DNA of 64,000 nucleotides from Lachnospiraceae bacterium (GTDB lineage: Bacteria; Bacillota; Clostridia; Lachnospirales; Lachnospiraceae), in NCBI GenBank assembly GCA_022797535.1, contig JAAWKU010000001.1:1-64000 (forward strand), read 5' to 3'. This document shows positions 36,779 through 45,883 of this stretch, piece after piece. Below the pieces are notes generated by a model that was not told the origin of the DNA, did no database searches, and saw nothing but the letters and a program-made list of their open reading frames with translations. The translations under genes were made by a program, and so were the position numbers. Position 1 is the stretch's first letter. Each line of letters starts with the position of its first letter.

Positions 36779-38387
36779 GTCTGCCACCTCCCGTCAAAGT
36801 TTGCAGAAAATCTCTTCCCCGGAAACAATAGGTAATTTCAATCCGTTTATCCGGGAAAATGCTGATTTTTTCAATCAATGCCTGCATTAATTCTTTATCC
36901 GGCTCCGATTTTTCATTGAATTTCAATAATGCCCGTAGGAAACGGTTCCGGCTCTCAGTTATAACATCAAAGTTCCGCAGATTACGGTTGATTTCTTCCT
37001 GCCTGCCTTTCCGTTTCCGGGCCTGCTGCTCCTCTCCCTCCTTCCATTTGAGAAATACATCCTTTGAAGCCTCCCCGTTTCTGTATTTCAGGTACAGTTC
37101 ACTTCCCCGCCTCTTTTCTCCTTCCATCTCTTTCAGGACCGACGCAAGTTGCTTTTCCAGCCTCCCCTTCTCTTTCTCTGACTCTTTCCTATTCCATTCT
37201 ACCAGTTCCTTCGCCGTGATGCCGGTTAAGGCAAATTCTTGCTTTAGGGCTGCTTTGACAATCTGCTCCAGCGCATGTCCTGTAATATACTTTTTCTCAC
37301 AACAAAACTGATCAACCCCGATAGATTTTCTACAATAATAAGCATATAACAGAATCTTGTGCTTGGAAGAAAACTCCCTGATGTAACCTGTCCTTCCCAT
37401 CGGCGCGCCGCATTCGCCGCAGAAAAGAAGACCTTCAAAAATATCCCCCTTGCGAGTCACATATTTACGGCTCCCGCCCTTCCTATAATAAGATGCCTGC
37501 TGTTCAAGTCTCTCAGCAACGCTGAAAAACTTATCCTCGGAAATGATAGCCTCATGAGTGTTCTCCTTTGTGGACCAGTCCTTAGAGTCTATATCGCCTT
37601 TCTCTCTGATGTTGTATTTTTTCCCGCATGTCCTTGCCTGTACAAGACATCCCATGTAAAGCGGATTGGTTAAAATCAGTTTTACAGAGTCTCTGGACCA
37701 TTGCTGGAGTTCATCCCCTTCCTCACAGAAAATGTGTCCATAACGGCGATATGCGCTGGGTCGGTGAACCTTTTTTTCATACAGCCATATCACTATCTCC
37801 TTTTGATTATTTCCCTCGTCATAGAGCCGAAAGATTTCTTTTACGATGTCCGAAGTCCCCTCCTCCACAAACAGGCATTTTTTCCCGTCAATCCATTCTG
37901 CCCTGTACCCATAAGGAGGGATTCCGCCAGTATAGCTGCCTTTCTCCCACTGCGCTTCCTTGGAACTCTTTACCTTGATCGAAATGTCTCTGGCATACAT
38001 TTCGTTGGTCAGATTCTTCAGGTTTACTCCCAGTTCATCCCCTTCCGAAGTAAGACTGTCAAAACCGTCTGTTACCGCAATGAATCTGACCCCCAGAAAG
38101 GGAAATATTTTCTGAATATAATTTCCGGTTTCTATGTAATTTCTCCCGAATCTTGAAAAGTCCTTCACAATAATGCAGTCCACCTTATGCAGCCGCACAT
38201 CCGTCATCAGGCGGTTAAAACCTTCACGCTCAAAATCGGTGCCCTTTTTCCCCAGATCGCTGTAGCATTCAAACAGAACCATATCCGTCTGCTGATTCAG
38301 ATATGTTTTGGCAATCTCAATTTGCGTTTCGATAGACTCATTTTTTTCATTGTGTTTATCAACGGACAGCCTTGCATAGATGCCCAC
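36771..38387 (-). CDS. Large serine recombinase (middle gene of three, element 1)
   Basis: A protein of about 538 residues from the GTG at 38387. The frame is open to 38447, where an ATA codon sits eight bases after a perfect GGGAGG, so the true start may be that rare codon. Catalytic-domain motifs are GIYARLSVDKH, IIVKDFSRFGRNYIETG and GFDSLTSEG. The zinc ribbon reads CGECGAP with FCCEKKY further on, and a long coiled coil (about 385-470) precedes the C-terminus. It is flanked by two other recombinases on the same strand, with only short overlaps. Confidence 0.88.
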   Translation of the reverse strand: MGIYARLSVDKHNEKNESIETQIEIAKTYLNQQTDMVLFECYSDLGKKGTDFEREGFNRLMTDVRLHKVDCIIVKDFSRFGRNYIETGNYIQKIFPFLGVRFIAVTDGFDSLTSEGDELGVNLKNLTNEMYARDISIKVKSSKEAQWEKGSYTGGIPPYGYRAEWIDGKKCLFVEEGTSDIVKEIFRLYDEGNNQKEIVIWLYEKKVHRPSAYRRYGHIFCEEGDELQQWSRDSVKLILTNPLYMGCLVQARTCGKKYNIREKGDIDSKDWSTKENTHEAIISEDKFFSVAERLEQQASYYRKGGSRKYVTRKGDIFEGLLFCGECGAPMGRTGYIREFSSKHKILLYAYYCRKSIGVDQFCCEKKYITGHALEQIVKAALKQEFALTGITAKELVEWNRKESEKEKGRLEKQLASVLKEMEGEKRRGSELYLKYRNGEASKDVFLKWKEGEEQQARKRKGRQEEINRNLRNFDVITESRNRFLRALLKFNEKSEPDKELMQALIEKISIFPDKRIEITYCFRGRDFLQTLTGGGRLG

Positions 38388-38447
38388 AGAATAAATTCTT
38401 CTATATTCGGCGGCATTCTGTTTGCCTTTTTTTGAAGTTCCAGCTAT

Positions 38448-40268
38448 TTAAATCGCCTCCCTTCTATTTGCCGCAGACGCTTTTCGTTTTTTCCCTCCTC
38501 GGTCTGTATCCCCTGACAGATTCCGGGCCACTTGGGGAAATGCAGCGTCATACTCCGCCAGCATCAAAATTTTGCTGAATACCTCTCTGTTCTTCAATTC
38601 CAGACAAATTCGTTTGTCCTCATAAACCAGTATCCGGTCTATGAACGTAACCAGCACCTCTCTATTCAATTCTGTAAGTTCCAGAACTTCCTTGAATTTC
38701 TCCAGCCACACACCGCCCGATACGCCTGATTTGAAAAGGATACGGATCGTCTCCTCCTGTTTCTGGATAGCCTTCTGAATCCTTGCATACTGCTCCTCAT
38801 AAATATCTCGGAAAGAATAGAAATCCTCCTGCGTGATAACTCCCGCCTTCAAATCTTCATACAGCCCGCTTCTCAGCGACCAATATTTTTCCTCTTCTCC
38901 ACGAAGTCTCGCAATCTCTTTTCCAAATTGTTCCAGTTCGCTGAAATCAATTTCCATTCCTTGAATGCGGTAAAGCACCTTTGCCTCATCCATCGAAAGC
39001 ATTGCCTGGGACCGCAGCCCTCTCAGCACTATATCTTTCAGCTCTCCTTCCCCAATACCGTGCCTTGTACAGCCCGCCCCCTTATTCTTCTTCGAGCAGA
39101 TATACTGAGCCTTCTCCGTACCCTTATATCTGTATACCCTGCGGATCATAGGTTCCATGCAGTCGCCGCAAAACAACAAACCAGAAAAAATACGTGCCTT
39201 TCTCCCTTCCCGCGGCCCCCTGCATTCCATGGGAAGCAGCCTCTGTACACAGTCGAAGTCCTCCTTTGCAATAATGGGCTCATGGGTTCCTTCCACCCGG
39301 ATCCACTCTCCCTCTGGCTTTTCTCTGCACTTATCCAATTTGTAATTAATCTTCTCCCTCTTACCCTGCACCATGGTTCCGATGTAAATTTCATTTTCAA
39401 GAATGCGCTTCACTGCCACCGGAGACCACTGTGCTTTCCTCCCAGCCGCAAATCCTGTTGTATATTTCTCTCCCTTTGATTTCTTATATTCAAGCGGAGA
39501 TAATATACCTGTCTCGTTCAGCCTGTCTGCAATGGCAGCACTGCTCATCCCGTCCATCTTCCATGCAAAAATATTCCGCACAATCTGCGCCGCATATTCA
39601 TCCGGCACCAGCTTGTTTTTGTCCACCGTACTTTTACAGTAGCCATAGACAGTAAATGCCCCGATAAATTCCCCTTTTTCTCTTTTCACCTTCTGGTGGC
39701 TCTTCACCTTGCAGGAAATATCCCTGCAGTAAGAGTCGTTTACAAAATTCTTTACCGGCAAAACCAGGGAAGTTTCATTGTAGTCCGCCGTCAAGGAATC
39801 GTAATGATCAGTAACTGCAATAAAACGCACATTTAAAGCCGGGAAGTCTTTTTGTATCAACCGCCCGGCTTCTATATAGTCTCGTCCAAATCTGGATAAG
39901 TCCTTTACAACGATACAGTCCACGTTTCCGGCCTGTACATCTTCCATCATCCGCCTGAACTCAGGACGGTCAAAATTCGCCCCGGAGTATCCGTCGTCCA
40001 CATAGATATCATAAATCTTCATATCTTTCTGTCTCCGTACAAACGAACAAACCAGTTCTCTCTGTGAACGAATACTGTTGCTTTCTGCCCTGTCATAGGA
40101 TGTTTCTTTTTCTTGGGATGTTTTTTCCCCAATAACACTGCCTCCGCTCCTCTCGAAACGTGCTTTTTTTATGGAATGTCTCTCTTCCATGGAATGCCTT
40201 CCGTCGACAATGTCCTCACGAGATAAACGGAGATAAATGCCCACACTATAAAATTCTTTCGCTTTCAT
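38448..40268 (-). CDS. Large serine recombinase (first gene of three, element 1)
   Basis: A protein of 606 residues. The catalytic domain starts VGIYLRLSRED and includes SNSIRSQRELV, GYSGANFDRPEF and IVVKDLSRFGRDYIEAG. Between the first two motifs lies an insertion of about 45 residues (SMEERHSIKK and following) that the other recombinases here lack. The recombinase domain, zinc ribbon (CGDCMEPM with CSKKNKGAGC) and coiled coil follow. The start has AGGAGG and lies 25 bases from a palindromic repeat (40293-40320). It most resembles the recombinase at 62317-64000, with which it shares the LPVKN/VPLKN segment. Confidence 0.9.
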   Translation of the reverse strand: MKAKEFYSVGIYLRLSREDIVDGRHSMEERHSIKKARFERSGGSVIGEKTSQEKETSYDRAESNSIRSQRELVCSFVRRQKDMKIYDIYVDDGYSGANFDRPEFRRMMEDVQAGNVDCIVVKDLSRFGRDYIEAGRLIQKDFPALNVRFIAVTDHYDSLTADYNETSLVLPVKNFVNDSYCRDISCKVKSHQKVKREKGEFIGAFTVYGYCKSTVDKNKLVPDEYAAQIVRNIFAWKMDGMSSAAIADRLNETGILSPLEYKKSKGEKYTTGFAAGRKAQWSPVAVKRILENEIYIGTMVQGKREKINYKLDKCREKPEGEWIRVEGTHEPIIAKEDFDCVQRLLPMECRGPREGRKARIFSGLLFCGDCMEPMIRRVYRYKGTEKAQYICSKKNKGAGCTRHGIGEGELKDIVLRGLRSQAMLSMDEAKVLYRIQGMEIDFSELEQFGKEIARLRGEEEKYWSLRSGLYEDLKAGVITQEDFYSFRDIYEEQYARIQKAIQKQEETIRILFKSGVSGGVWLEKFKEVLELTELNREVLVTFIDRILVYEDKRICLELKNREVFSKILMLAEYDAAFPQVARNLSGDTDRGGKKRKASAANRREAI

Positions 40269-40292
40269 CTGCGTTCCTCCTGATTAAGAATG

Positions 40293-40320
40293 TTGGCAGA
40301 ACCCGTCCTACGGGGTTCAC
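40293..40320 (+). repeat. Left copy of an inverted hairpin motif flanking the cargo
   Basis: TTGGCAGAACCC is followed after 7 bases by GGGGTTCA, forming a GAACCC/GGGTTC hairpin. An inverted copy with the same 12-base start lies at 60449-60480. Both are just outside coding sequence and may be recombinase-binding sites. Confidence 0.6.
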
Positions 40321-40408
40321 CAATTTCACGGGATTCAAGCACTTTGTCAGGATTTTTGCTGATTTGTCCTGACTTTAGGCTATCATCTATATTTCTCTGT
40401 GTGAGCAT

Positions 40409-40675
40409 TTAGCACCGTATTTTTGACATTCTAGATACATATTCCACCATTCGGTCATCCATGTCTTTGTCGCAGTCCGCAAAAGTAAACTTCAGTATGT
40501 ACTCCCCTGTCTTAACCAGAAAAGGGTTGCCAACCTGTTCAAGATAATTTCTTATCCTGCTTTCCACTGATCTGTTTTTGTCGATCTCAATACTGTTAAT
40601 GTCCACCAACTGATCTCTGTCCGCCTGCATGATGTCCGCTTCTTTCATACGCTGTAATTCCTCTATTGTTATCAA
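40409..40675 (-). CDS. DUF6870-like small protein
   Basis: A protein of about 88 residues beginning LITIEELQRMKEADIMQADRD, where the first codon is TTG after GGAGGAGG. The pattern ELxxMKxADI...DRDxLVDI...NPFLVKxGxxxLKFTFxD matches, from memory, the DUF6870 family. That family commonly lies next to serine recombinases and transposon genes in Lachnospiraceae. It is the gene immediately upstream of the first recombinase on the same strand, 130 bases away, so it is probably part of the mobility module. Its biochemical role is unknown. Confidence 0.7.
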   Translation of the reverse strand: MITIEELQRMKEADIMQADRDQLVDINSIEIDKNRSVESRIRNYLEQVGNPFLVKTGEYILKFTFADCDKDMDDRMVEYVSRMSKIRC

Positions 40676-40699
40676 ACGCCCTCCTCCTCTTCCCTGCAA

Positions 40700-41168
40700 A
40701 ATATGTCAGCATTCAGAATATTCTTTACCGGTCAATATCCTTTGTATCCAGAATATTCATTATTATTTTGTAGTTTTGTACATTCCCGGCATCTGATTCT
40801 ACTATATGCAGACGGTTACTTGTCCTATTCATATATTATTTACCAAGACTCTATATTTTTCAGCCGTCTATTTTTATCCAATTAAATTTGCAAAACTCAT
40901 TATATGCCACCGTCTTTTACGGCCAAGGTATCATTATGGGCTTTTCTACATAACAGGACAGAAAGACGAGAATTGTGTCGAGCTTAAAAGTCCTCGACCC
41001 CTTGGAACTGCGGTGTGTAGAAATAATAACTAATAACTCCATTAAAAGGCTTGATCTCGGCTTCGCAGAGAGCGGTATCAATCATCCCATAAGCCGAATA
41101 AACACTGTTTACCGCATTATCCAAACTTCGATTTTATATTCCTGTGTAATTCTATATGAATAGGGGAA
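40700..41168. other. Junction between mobility module and cargo operon
   Basis: No complete gene. On the minus strand a frame ending at 40984 reads VYSAYGMIDTALCEAEI and ends in GVEDF; it looks protein-like but has no start and may be a decayed gene end. No strong terminator for the exporter gene is visible. Confidence 0.4.
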
Positions 41169-42977
41169 TTATTGGGCGGAGCACTCATTCATTATGTATT
41201 TTCCCGCCTGCAGATGCCACATTTTAGCATATTTTCCATTTAACATAAGTAGCTGCTCATGTGTTCCTTCCTCAATAATTCTTCCATGCTCCAGCATAAT
41301 AATCCGATCGGCGTCTCTAGTTGTCGACAGACGATGCGAAATATAAAATACTGTTTTATTAGCAGCAACTTTCTGCATAGATTTATTCAAATTATACTCT
41401 GCAATAGGGTCCAAAGCGCTTGAAGGTTCATCCATAATCAATATATCCGCCTTTTTATAGAAAGCACGCGCAATGGCAATTTTCTGACTTTCTCCGCCCG
41501 AAAGATCCACTCCCCCCTCATCGAATTCCGTAGTAATAGATGTATAAAGTCCTTTGGGTAAAGAATCTAACCTTTTACCGAATCCACTATTGTCAAGCGC
41601 TTCTTCTACTTCTTTTTCCACTGTTTTTACATCTTTTACATCACTTAAAATAACATTTTCCAGCAATGTTGCACCATACATCTTGAAATCCTGAAAAATC
41701 ACACCAATATGTTCATAATAATTATTTAAATTATATTCTTTAATATTTTTTCCATCATATCGAATTTCACCTGATGTTGGATCATAAAGACGCATAATCA
41801 GTTTCATTAATGTAGTTTTTCCCGCTCCATTATATCCGACGATCGCTATCTTCTCACCAGGTTTCACTTTTAAGGAAATATCATGAAGTATTTCCTCCGA
41901 ATCCCAGGAATATTTAAAACACAAATTATTAATTTCTATTTCACCATGCTTATTTTGAACACATTCTCCTACTCCGCGTTTTATCTCTGGAATATAAGCG
42001 AGAAAATTTCTGATTTTCCCAATATACAAACTGTTTGCCCCGGCTGCCTGAATAGAATCTGCAAACATATTCATTCCCCTTTTCAAACCACCTGTACGAT
42101 TAAAAAGTACTACTGCACTACTATAATCAATCGTATGAAAAAGCGCAGCTTGAAAAACCAGATAAATTACATATATTCCTTCTAATATGAAATTACCCGC
42201 TAAATAACTTTGTGCAAAAAGTAATCCTGTGCGTTTTGAGGCAATATGTTTTTTTTCATTTAAGATTATTTCATTACATTTGAGAAAATCACTAAGTAAA
42301 TATTTTCCTAACTGGGGATATATACGCAATTCTTTTGCATAATCATTTAAATAGTAAACACGTTTAGTATAATCTCTTTTTCTCTCCCATGGAACAACTT
42401 GTAACTTTAATTCATAATCTAATCTATTTATTTTTTTAGCAAATATTAAACTTAATATAAAAGAAATAATAACAAAAATAATTCCAATTGCATCGGTCAT
42501 CAAAAAAAAGAAACCTGTTGTCAGAACAAGCGTAATACTTTGAACAAACGTGTTTATTGATTTCAAAAAATCATCTACCGACTTCTGGGATTCTGCAACT
42601 ACTAATACATATTCATTATAGAATCTGGGATCATCATAGCATTTCAAATCTAATTCAGCTGCCTTTTCGTACAATTGATTTTTTAGAGCCTGATATAATC
42701 TAGGTTTCGAATCTAATTGCATTCTATGTACGTAATACCCATCCGGTATCATGGCTACCATATACAAAATCAAAACGCCCCCAACTACCAGAAATGCTTT
42801 ATAGAACGGTTCGCCATATTCAACACAATAGAGCACATAGCGTATTGCCACTGTGTGTTCTAAAAAAATCAAAAACTGCTGGCGGAAAGCATCATAAATT
42901 GTATATATCATAAATCCCGGCGAAGTCCGAAAGCAAAGCTTCCACATAAATATATGATTACTAACACTCTTTTCCAT
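41169..42977 (-). CDS. ABC exporter, ATPase-permease half-transporter (last gene of cargo operon)
   Basis: A protein of 602 residues with an N-terminal membrane domain (six helices, about 20-310) and a C-terminal ATPase (about 345-590). Walker A is GYNGAGKTT, the signature is VDLSGGESQKIAIARA, Walker B is ILIMDEPSSALDP, and the switch His is in YISHRLST. It overlaps the preceding exporter gene by 17 bases and has AAGGAGG before the start. The two probably form a heterodimer that exports the cluster product or confers self-protection. Codon use is AT-rich like the rest of the cargo. Confidence 0.9.
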   Translation of the reverse strand: MEKSVSNHIFMWKLCFRTSPGFMIYTIYDAFRQQFLIFLEHTVAIRYVLYCVEYGEPFYKAFLVVGGVLILYMVAMIPDGYYVHRMQLDSKPRLYQALKNQLYEKAAELDLKCYDDPRFYNEYVLVVAESQKSVDDFLKSINTFVQSITLVLTTGFFFLMTDAIGIIFVIISFILSLIFAKKINRLDYELKLQVVPWERKRDYTKRVYYLNDYAKELRIYPQLGKYLLSDFLKCNEIILNEKKHIASKRTGLLFAQSYLAGNFILEGIYVIYLVFQAALFHTIDYSSAVVLFNRTGGLKRGMNMFADSIQAAGANSLYIGKIRNFLAYIPEIKRGVGECVQNKHGEIEINNLCFKYSWDSEEILHDISLKVKPGEKIAIVGYNGAGKTTLMKLIMRLYDPTSGEIRYDGKNIKEYNLNNYYEHIGVIFQDFKMYGATLLENVILSDVKDVKTVEKEVEEALDNSGFGKRLDSLPKGLYTSITTEFDEGGVDLSGGESQKIAIARAFYKKADILIMDEPSSALDPIAEYNLNKSMQKVAANKTVFYISHRLSTTRDADRIIMLEHGRIIEEGTHEQLLMLNGKYAKMWHLQAGKYIMNECSAQ

Positions 42978-44811
42978 GCGTTACCTCCTTCAAATCAAAT
43001 ATTCCATTCTTTATATCATGTGCAGGTGTTGCTAAATAGTTTTCAGCTTGCTTCGTATACATATCAGCATATATACCTTTTTTCTCCATTAACATACTAT
43101 GTGTACCTTCTTCTTTAATCTCTCCTCCTTCAAGCATAAACACCCAATCCGCATTTTGTACCGAAGATAATCGGTGTGATATAAAAAGAACCGTATTTTC
43201 TTTACAATTATTTTTTATGCTATCAAACAAATAAAACTCTGAAATAGGATCTAATGCACTCGACGGCTCATCAAATATCTTAACTGCACATCGCCTTGCA
43301 AAAGCCCGTGCAATACCTATTTTCTGAAACTCACCACCTGAGAGAACTGCTCCATCTTCAGAAAACTCTTTTGTCAGCATTGCATCAATATCGTGAGGCA
43401 AAGTTTTAACTTTCTCGTATACATCTGCCATCCTCAATGCCTCTTTCACAAGATCTCTGTCTTTCTCACTTACTTCACCTAATAAGACATTTTCTGCAAC
43501 GGACATAGAGAATATACTACAATTTTGAAATGCCGTTCCAAACAACGCACGATACTTCTGTAAATTGTACTCCTTTATATTTCTTCCGTTACAAAATATT
43601 TCGCCCTCAGTAGGATCATAGAATCTCATCAATAGCTTAATAAGCGTTGATTTACCTGCTCCATTGTGTCCGACGAGCGCATAATTCTTCCCTTTTCTAA
43701 TCTCTAATGAAAGATTACGAATTACCATTTTATCTTTATACATAAAGCTTACATTCTTAAACTCTATAGTTTTAATTTCCTCACCGGGATCAATTCCATC
43801 GTAATCCTCCGGAATCTTTTCTTCATATTCCAAAAAAGATCTCAGATTCCAAATAAATAGTCCATTCTTAAATCCTTTCATTAAAGATTCCGTAAAAGAA
43901 ATCAAAATCCAAGTAGATGAAACCATTATACTGGTAATAACAGATAATTCTGCTAAATTTAGTGCGTGGGTGACCAAGGAACGATAAGCCCCATAAATCA
44001 GTAGCCCTTCAAAAATGAAACTAAATGTAAAAATTACTTGAAGCCAATGAAAAATCATTCCTTTAAAAGTGTATTTATGCGCTGTGTTAATTAATTCTTG
44101 TATCGCTTCGCTATAATGTTTCTTCATTAACGAGAAAACATTTGTGAGACGAATCTCTTTCGCATAATCGGTCATATACATAACTCGATTAATGTATTCT
44201 ATTTTTCGATTATACGGCGCCATATCTTTGTTGCGTTCAAATTCAATTCTACCTAATACTTTATTAAAGCCAAAATTTCCTATTATAGGAAAAATAACAA
44301 ATAAAATTGCCCACTTATCTATCTTATATAACAGAAAAAAAGCTGTGCATGTAGCTATTGCTCCAAAGACAATTCCCCATATCAAATCTATGATCTCCGT
44401 CAAACATTCATCTGCTTTATTCACAGCCAACATATATTTATTGTAAAAAGATTCATCTTCAAAACATGATAGTTCCACATTCTGGACCTTTGCAAATATA
44501 CGAACATTCAATTCTCTATTTATGATTACTTGAGCAAGTGGTTCAATCTTACCTTTAACATAGCTGTTATATAATGAAATACATCCAAAAACGCCGATAG
44601 TAATAATTACAAAAAACAAAATGGAAGATATTTCCTTCTCGCTTATTAAGGAGTTGATTACATATTTCATAAAAAAAGCACTATAAAACAGCCACTCAAA
44701 ATAGCCCAAAAAGCGAGTAATTGCTCTATGTACTACTTGCTTAGGACAAATCCTCCACATTAAGCTTAATGCATAAAAATTATTTCCGATTGCTTCTCCA
44801 AGACTATTCAT
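42961..44811 (-). CDS. ABC exporter, ATPase-permease half-transporter
   Basis: A protein of about 616 residues with the same domain order as the next gene: membrane domain (about 25-320) then ATPase. Walker A is GHNGAGKSTLIKLL, the signature is AVLSGGEFQKIGIARA, Walker B is AVKIFDEPSSALDP and the switch is FISHRLSSV. The start at 44811 has AGAGGTG and overlaps the end of the preceding BtrH-like gene by 8 bases. The tight overlaps suggest balanced synthesis of the two half-transporters. Confidence 0.9.
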   Translation of the reverse strand: MNSLGEAIGNNFYALSLMWRICPKQVVHRAITRFLGYFEWLFYSAFFMKYVINSLISEKEISSILFFVIITIGVFGCISLYNSYVKGKIEPLAQVIINRELNVRIFAKVQNVELSCFEDESFYNKYMLAVNKADECLTEIIDLIWGIVFGAIATCTAFFLLYKIDKWAILFVIFPIIGNFGFNKVLGRIEFERNKDMAPYNRKIEYINRVMYMTDYAKEIRLTNVFSLMKKHYSEAIQELINTAHKYTFKGMIFHWLQVIFTFSFIFEGLLIYGAYRSLVTHALNLAELSVITSIMVSSTWILISFTESLMKGFKNGLFIWNLRSFLEYEEKIPEDYDGIDPGEEIKTIEFKNVSFMYKDKMVIRNLSLEIRKGKNYALVGHNGAGKSTLIKLLMRFYDPTEGEIFCNGRNIKEYNLQKYRALFGTAFQNCSIFSMSVAENVLLGEVSEKDRDLVKEALRMADVYEKVKTLPHDIDAMLTKEFSEDGAVLSGGEFQKIGIARAFARRCAVKIFDEPSSALDPISEFYLFDSIKNNCKENTVLFISHRLSSVQNADWVFMLEGGEIKEEGTHSMLMEKKGIYADMYTKQAENYLATPAHDIKNGIFDLKEVTHGKEC

Positions 44812-45847
44812 TGTCACCTCTTACGCCATAACTTTCTAATTCTTCAATTATAGCACTTGTAGTATTGTAATCTTTCTCTTTGATTTCACTCAACTTAATT
44901 GCTATTTTTTCTTTAGTCTTTTCGTTTTTATGTAAATTAAACATAATCACATAATTCATTACTATAGTCAGGTTACGGTATATATCCTCATATTCCTCAA
45001 TAAATTGATCAGCATTTAATAAATAATTTCGAATATACTTTGTTCGTTCCTGCATCATTTTTTTATGATCCAGTAACAAGTAAAAGAACCTAACATCTAT
45101 CCAATCTCTGTTATCATTCCATAAATTATGCATCAAGCCATCATAATAATCAATTCCCCATAAAATATCTTTCTTATTTCTGAAATTATAGGCATTCCAA
45201 TATTCCGGAGTCCACCCATTAACATATTGCTTTAGTCCATAAATAATGTTTCCAATATCAAATTGATAATCACAGCTTTCTCTCAATCGGTACGCATTAA
45301 TAGTATGATCTAAATACGACGGTTCATTTCTTAAAAAATCATTATAGTACGCTCTTCTGAATTCATCATAACTGCATTCAGAGAATGCATATTTGCTAGT
45401 CTCAAATGTAAAATCGGCGCAATTTAATACCTGCCTGTCGCTATCATACCCATACACCAAAACATCATGTCTTTTATCTACATTTTCTGTACTAAAGCGA
45501 CTGGAAGATACATACTTATAATTAATCATCATATGTACATAGAAATCACTGTCTATTTCTTTTATGATATACCTCACTATATCTTCATAATTCTTGTCTA
45601 TAAACTCTTCTTGATTTTTTTGAGTTTGTATCCACTTACATATTTCAACTGGTTTTATTTCATAGGGCATCGGAAAATAGAAGTCGGCCCAGTTACTTTT
45701 TTCAAAATCTTTGTTTATATACACTTGAATATAGTTACTAAAGGTCCAGTCTTTAGTTTTCTCACTAGTTCCTAGAATAGTTAATAAATGTGCATGGTGC
45801 GTGTATGATGTAATGATTGGATATTCAACTGCTAAAACCTTTTTCAT
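44804..45847 (-). CDS. BtrH-like / papain-fold (C39-like) protein, predicted acyl transferase
   Basis: A protein of 347 residues that I tentatively place with the BtrH N-terminal family. A His-rich N-terminus (SYTHHAHLLTILG), a segment DFYVHMMINYKYV and the strand motif HDVLVYGYDSDRQVLNCADF resemble the His and Asn/Asp parts of a papain-like site. No conserved nucleophilic Cys is obvious near the N-terminus. BtrH moves an acyl group from an acyl carrier protein to an amine in butirosin synthesis. The presence of a carrier protein and ligases in this operon makes a transfer role plausible here. The C-terminal 130 residues are helical and unrecognised. GGAGGAAAAA precedes the ATG. Confidence 0.5.
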   Translation of the reverse strand: MKKVLAVEYPIITSYTHHAHLLTILGTSEKTKDWTFSNYIQVYINKDFEKSNWADFYFPMPYEIKPVEICKWIQTQKNQEEFIDKNYEDIVRYIIKEIDSDFYVHMMINYKYVSSSRFSTENVDKRHDVLVYGYDSDRQVLNCADFTFETSKYAFSECSYDEFRRAYYNDFLRNEPSYLDHTINAYRLRESCDYQFDIGNIIYGLKQYVNGWTPEYWNAYNFRNKKDILWGIDYYDGLMHNLWNDNRDWIDVRFFYLLLDHKKMMQERTKYIRNYLLNADQFIEEYEDIYRNLTIVMNYVIMFNLHKNEKTKEKIAIKLSEIKEKDYNTTSAIIEELESYGVRGDNE

Positions 45848-45883
45848 TTTTTCCTCCAGCCTTTATAAAACTGCTTATTGATT

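Noticed and set aside
38388..38447. Rare ATA start codon for the middle recombinase
   Set aside because: The Shine-Dalgarno spacing is right, but ATA initiation is exceptional; I kept the GTG at 38387 as start and noted the alternative.
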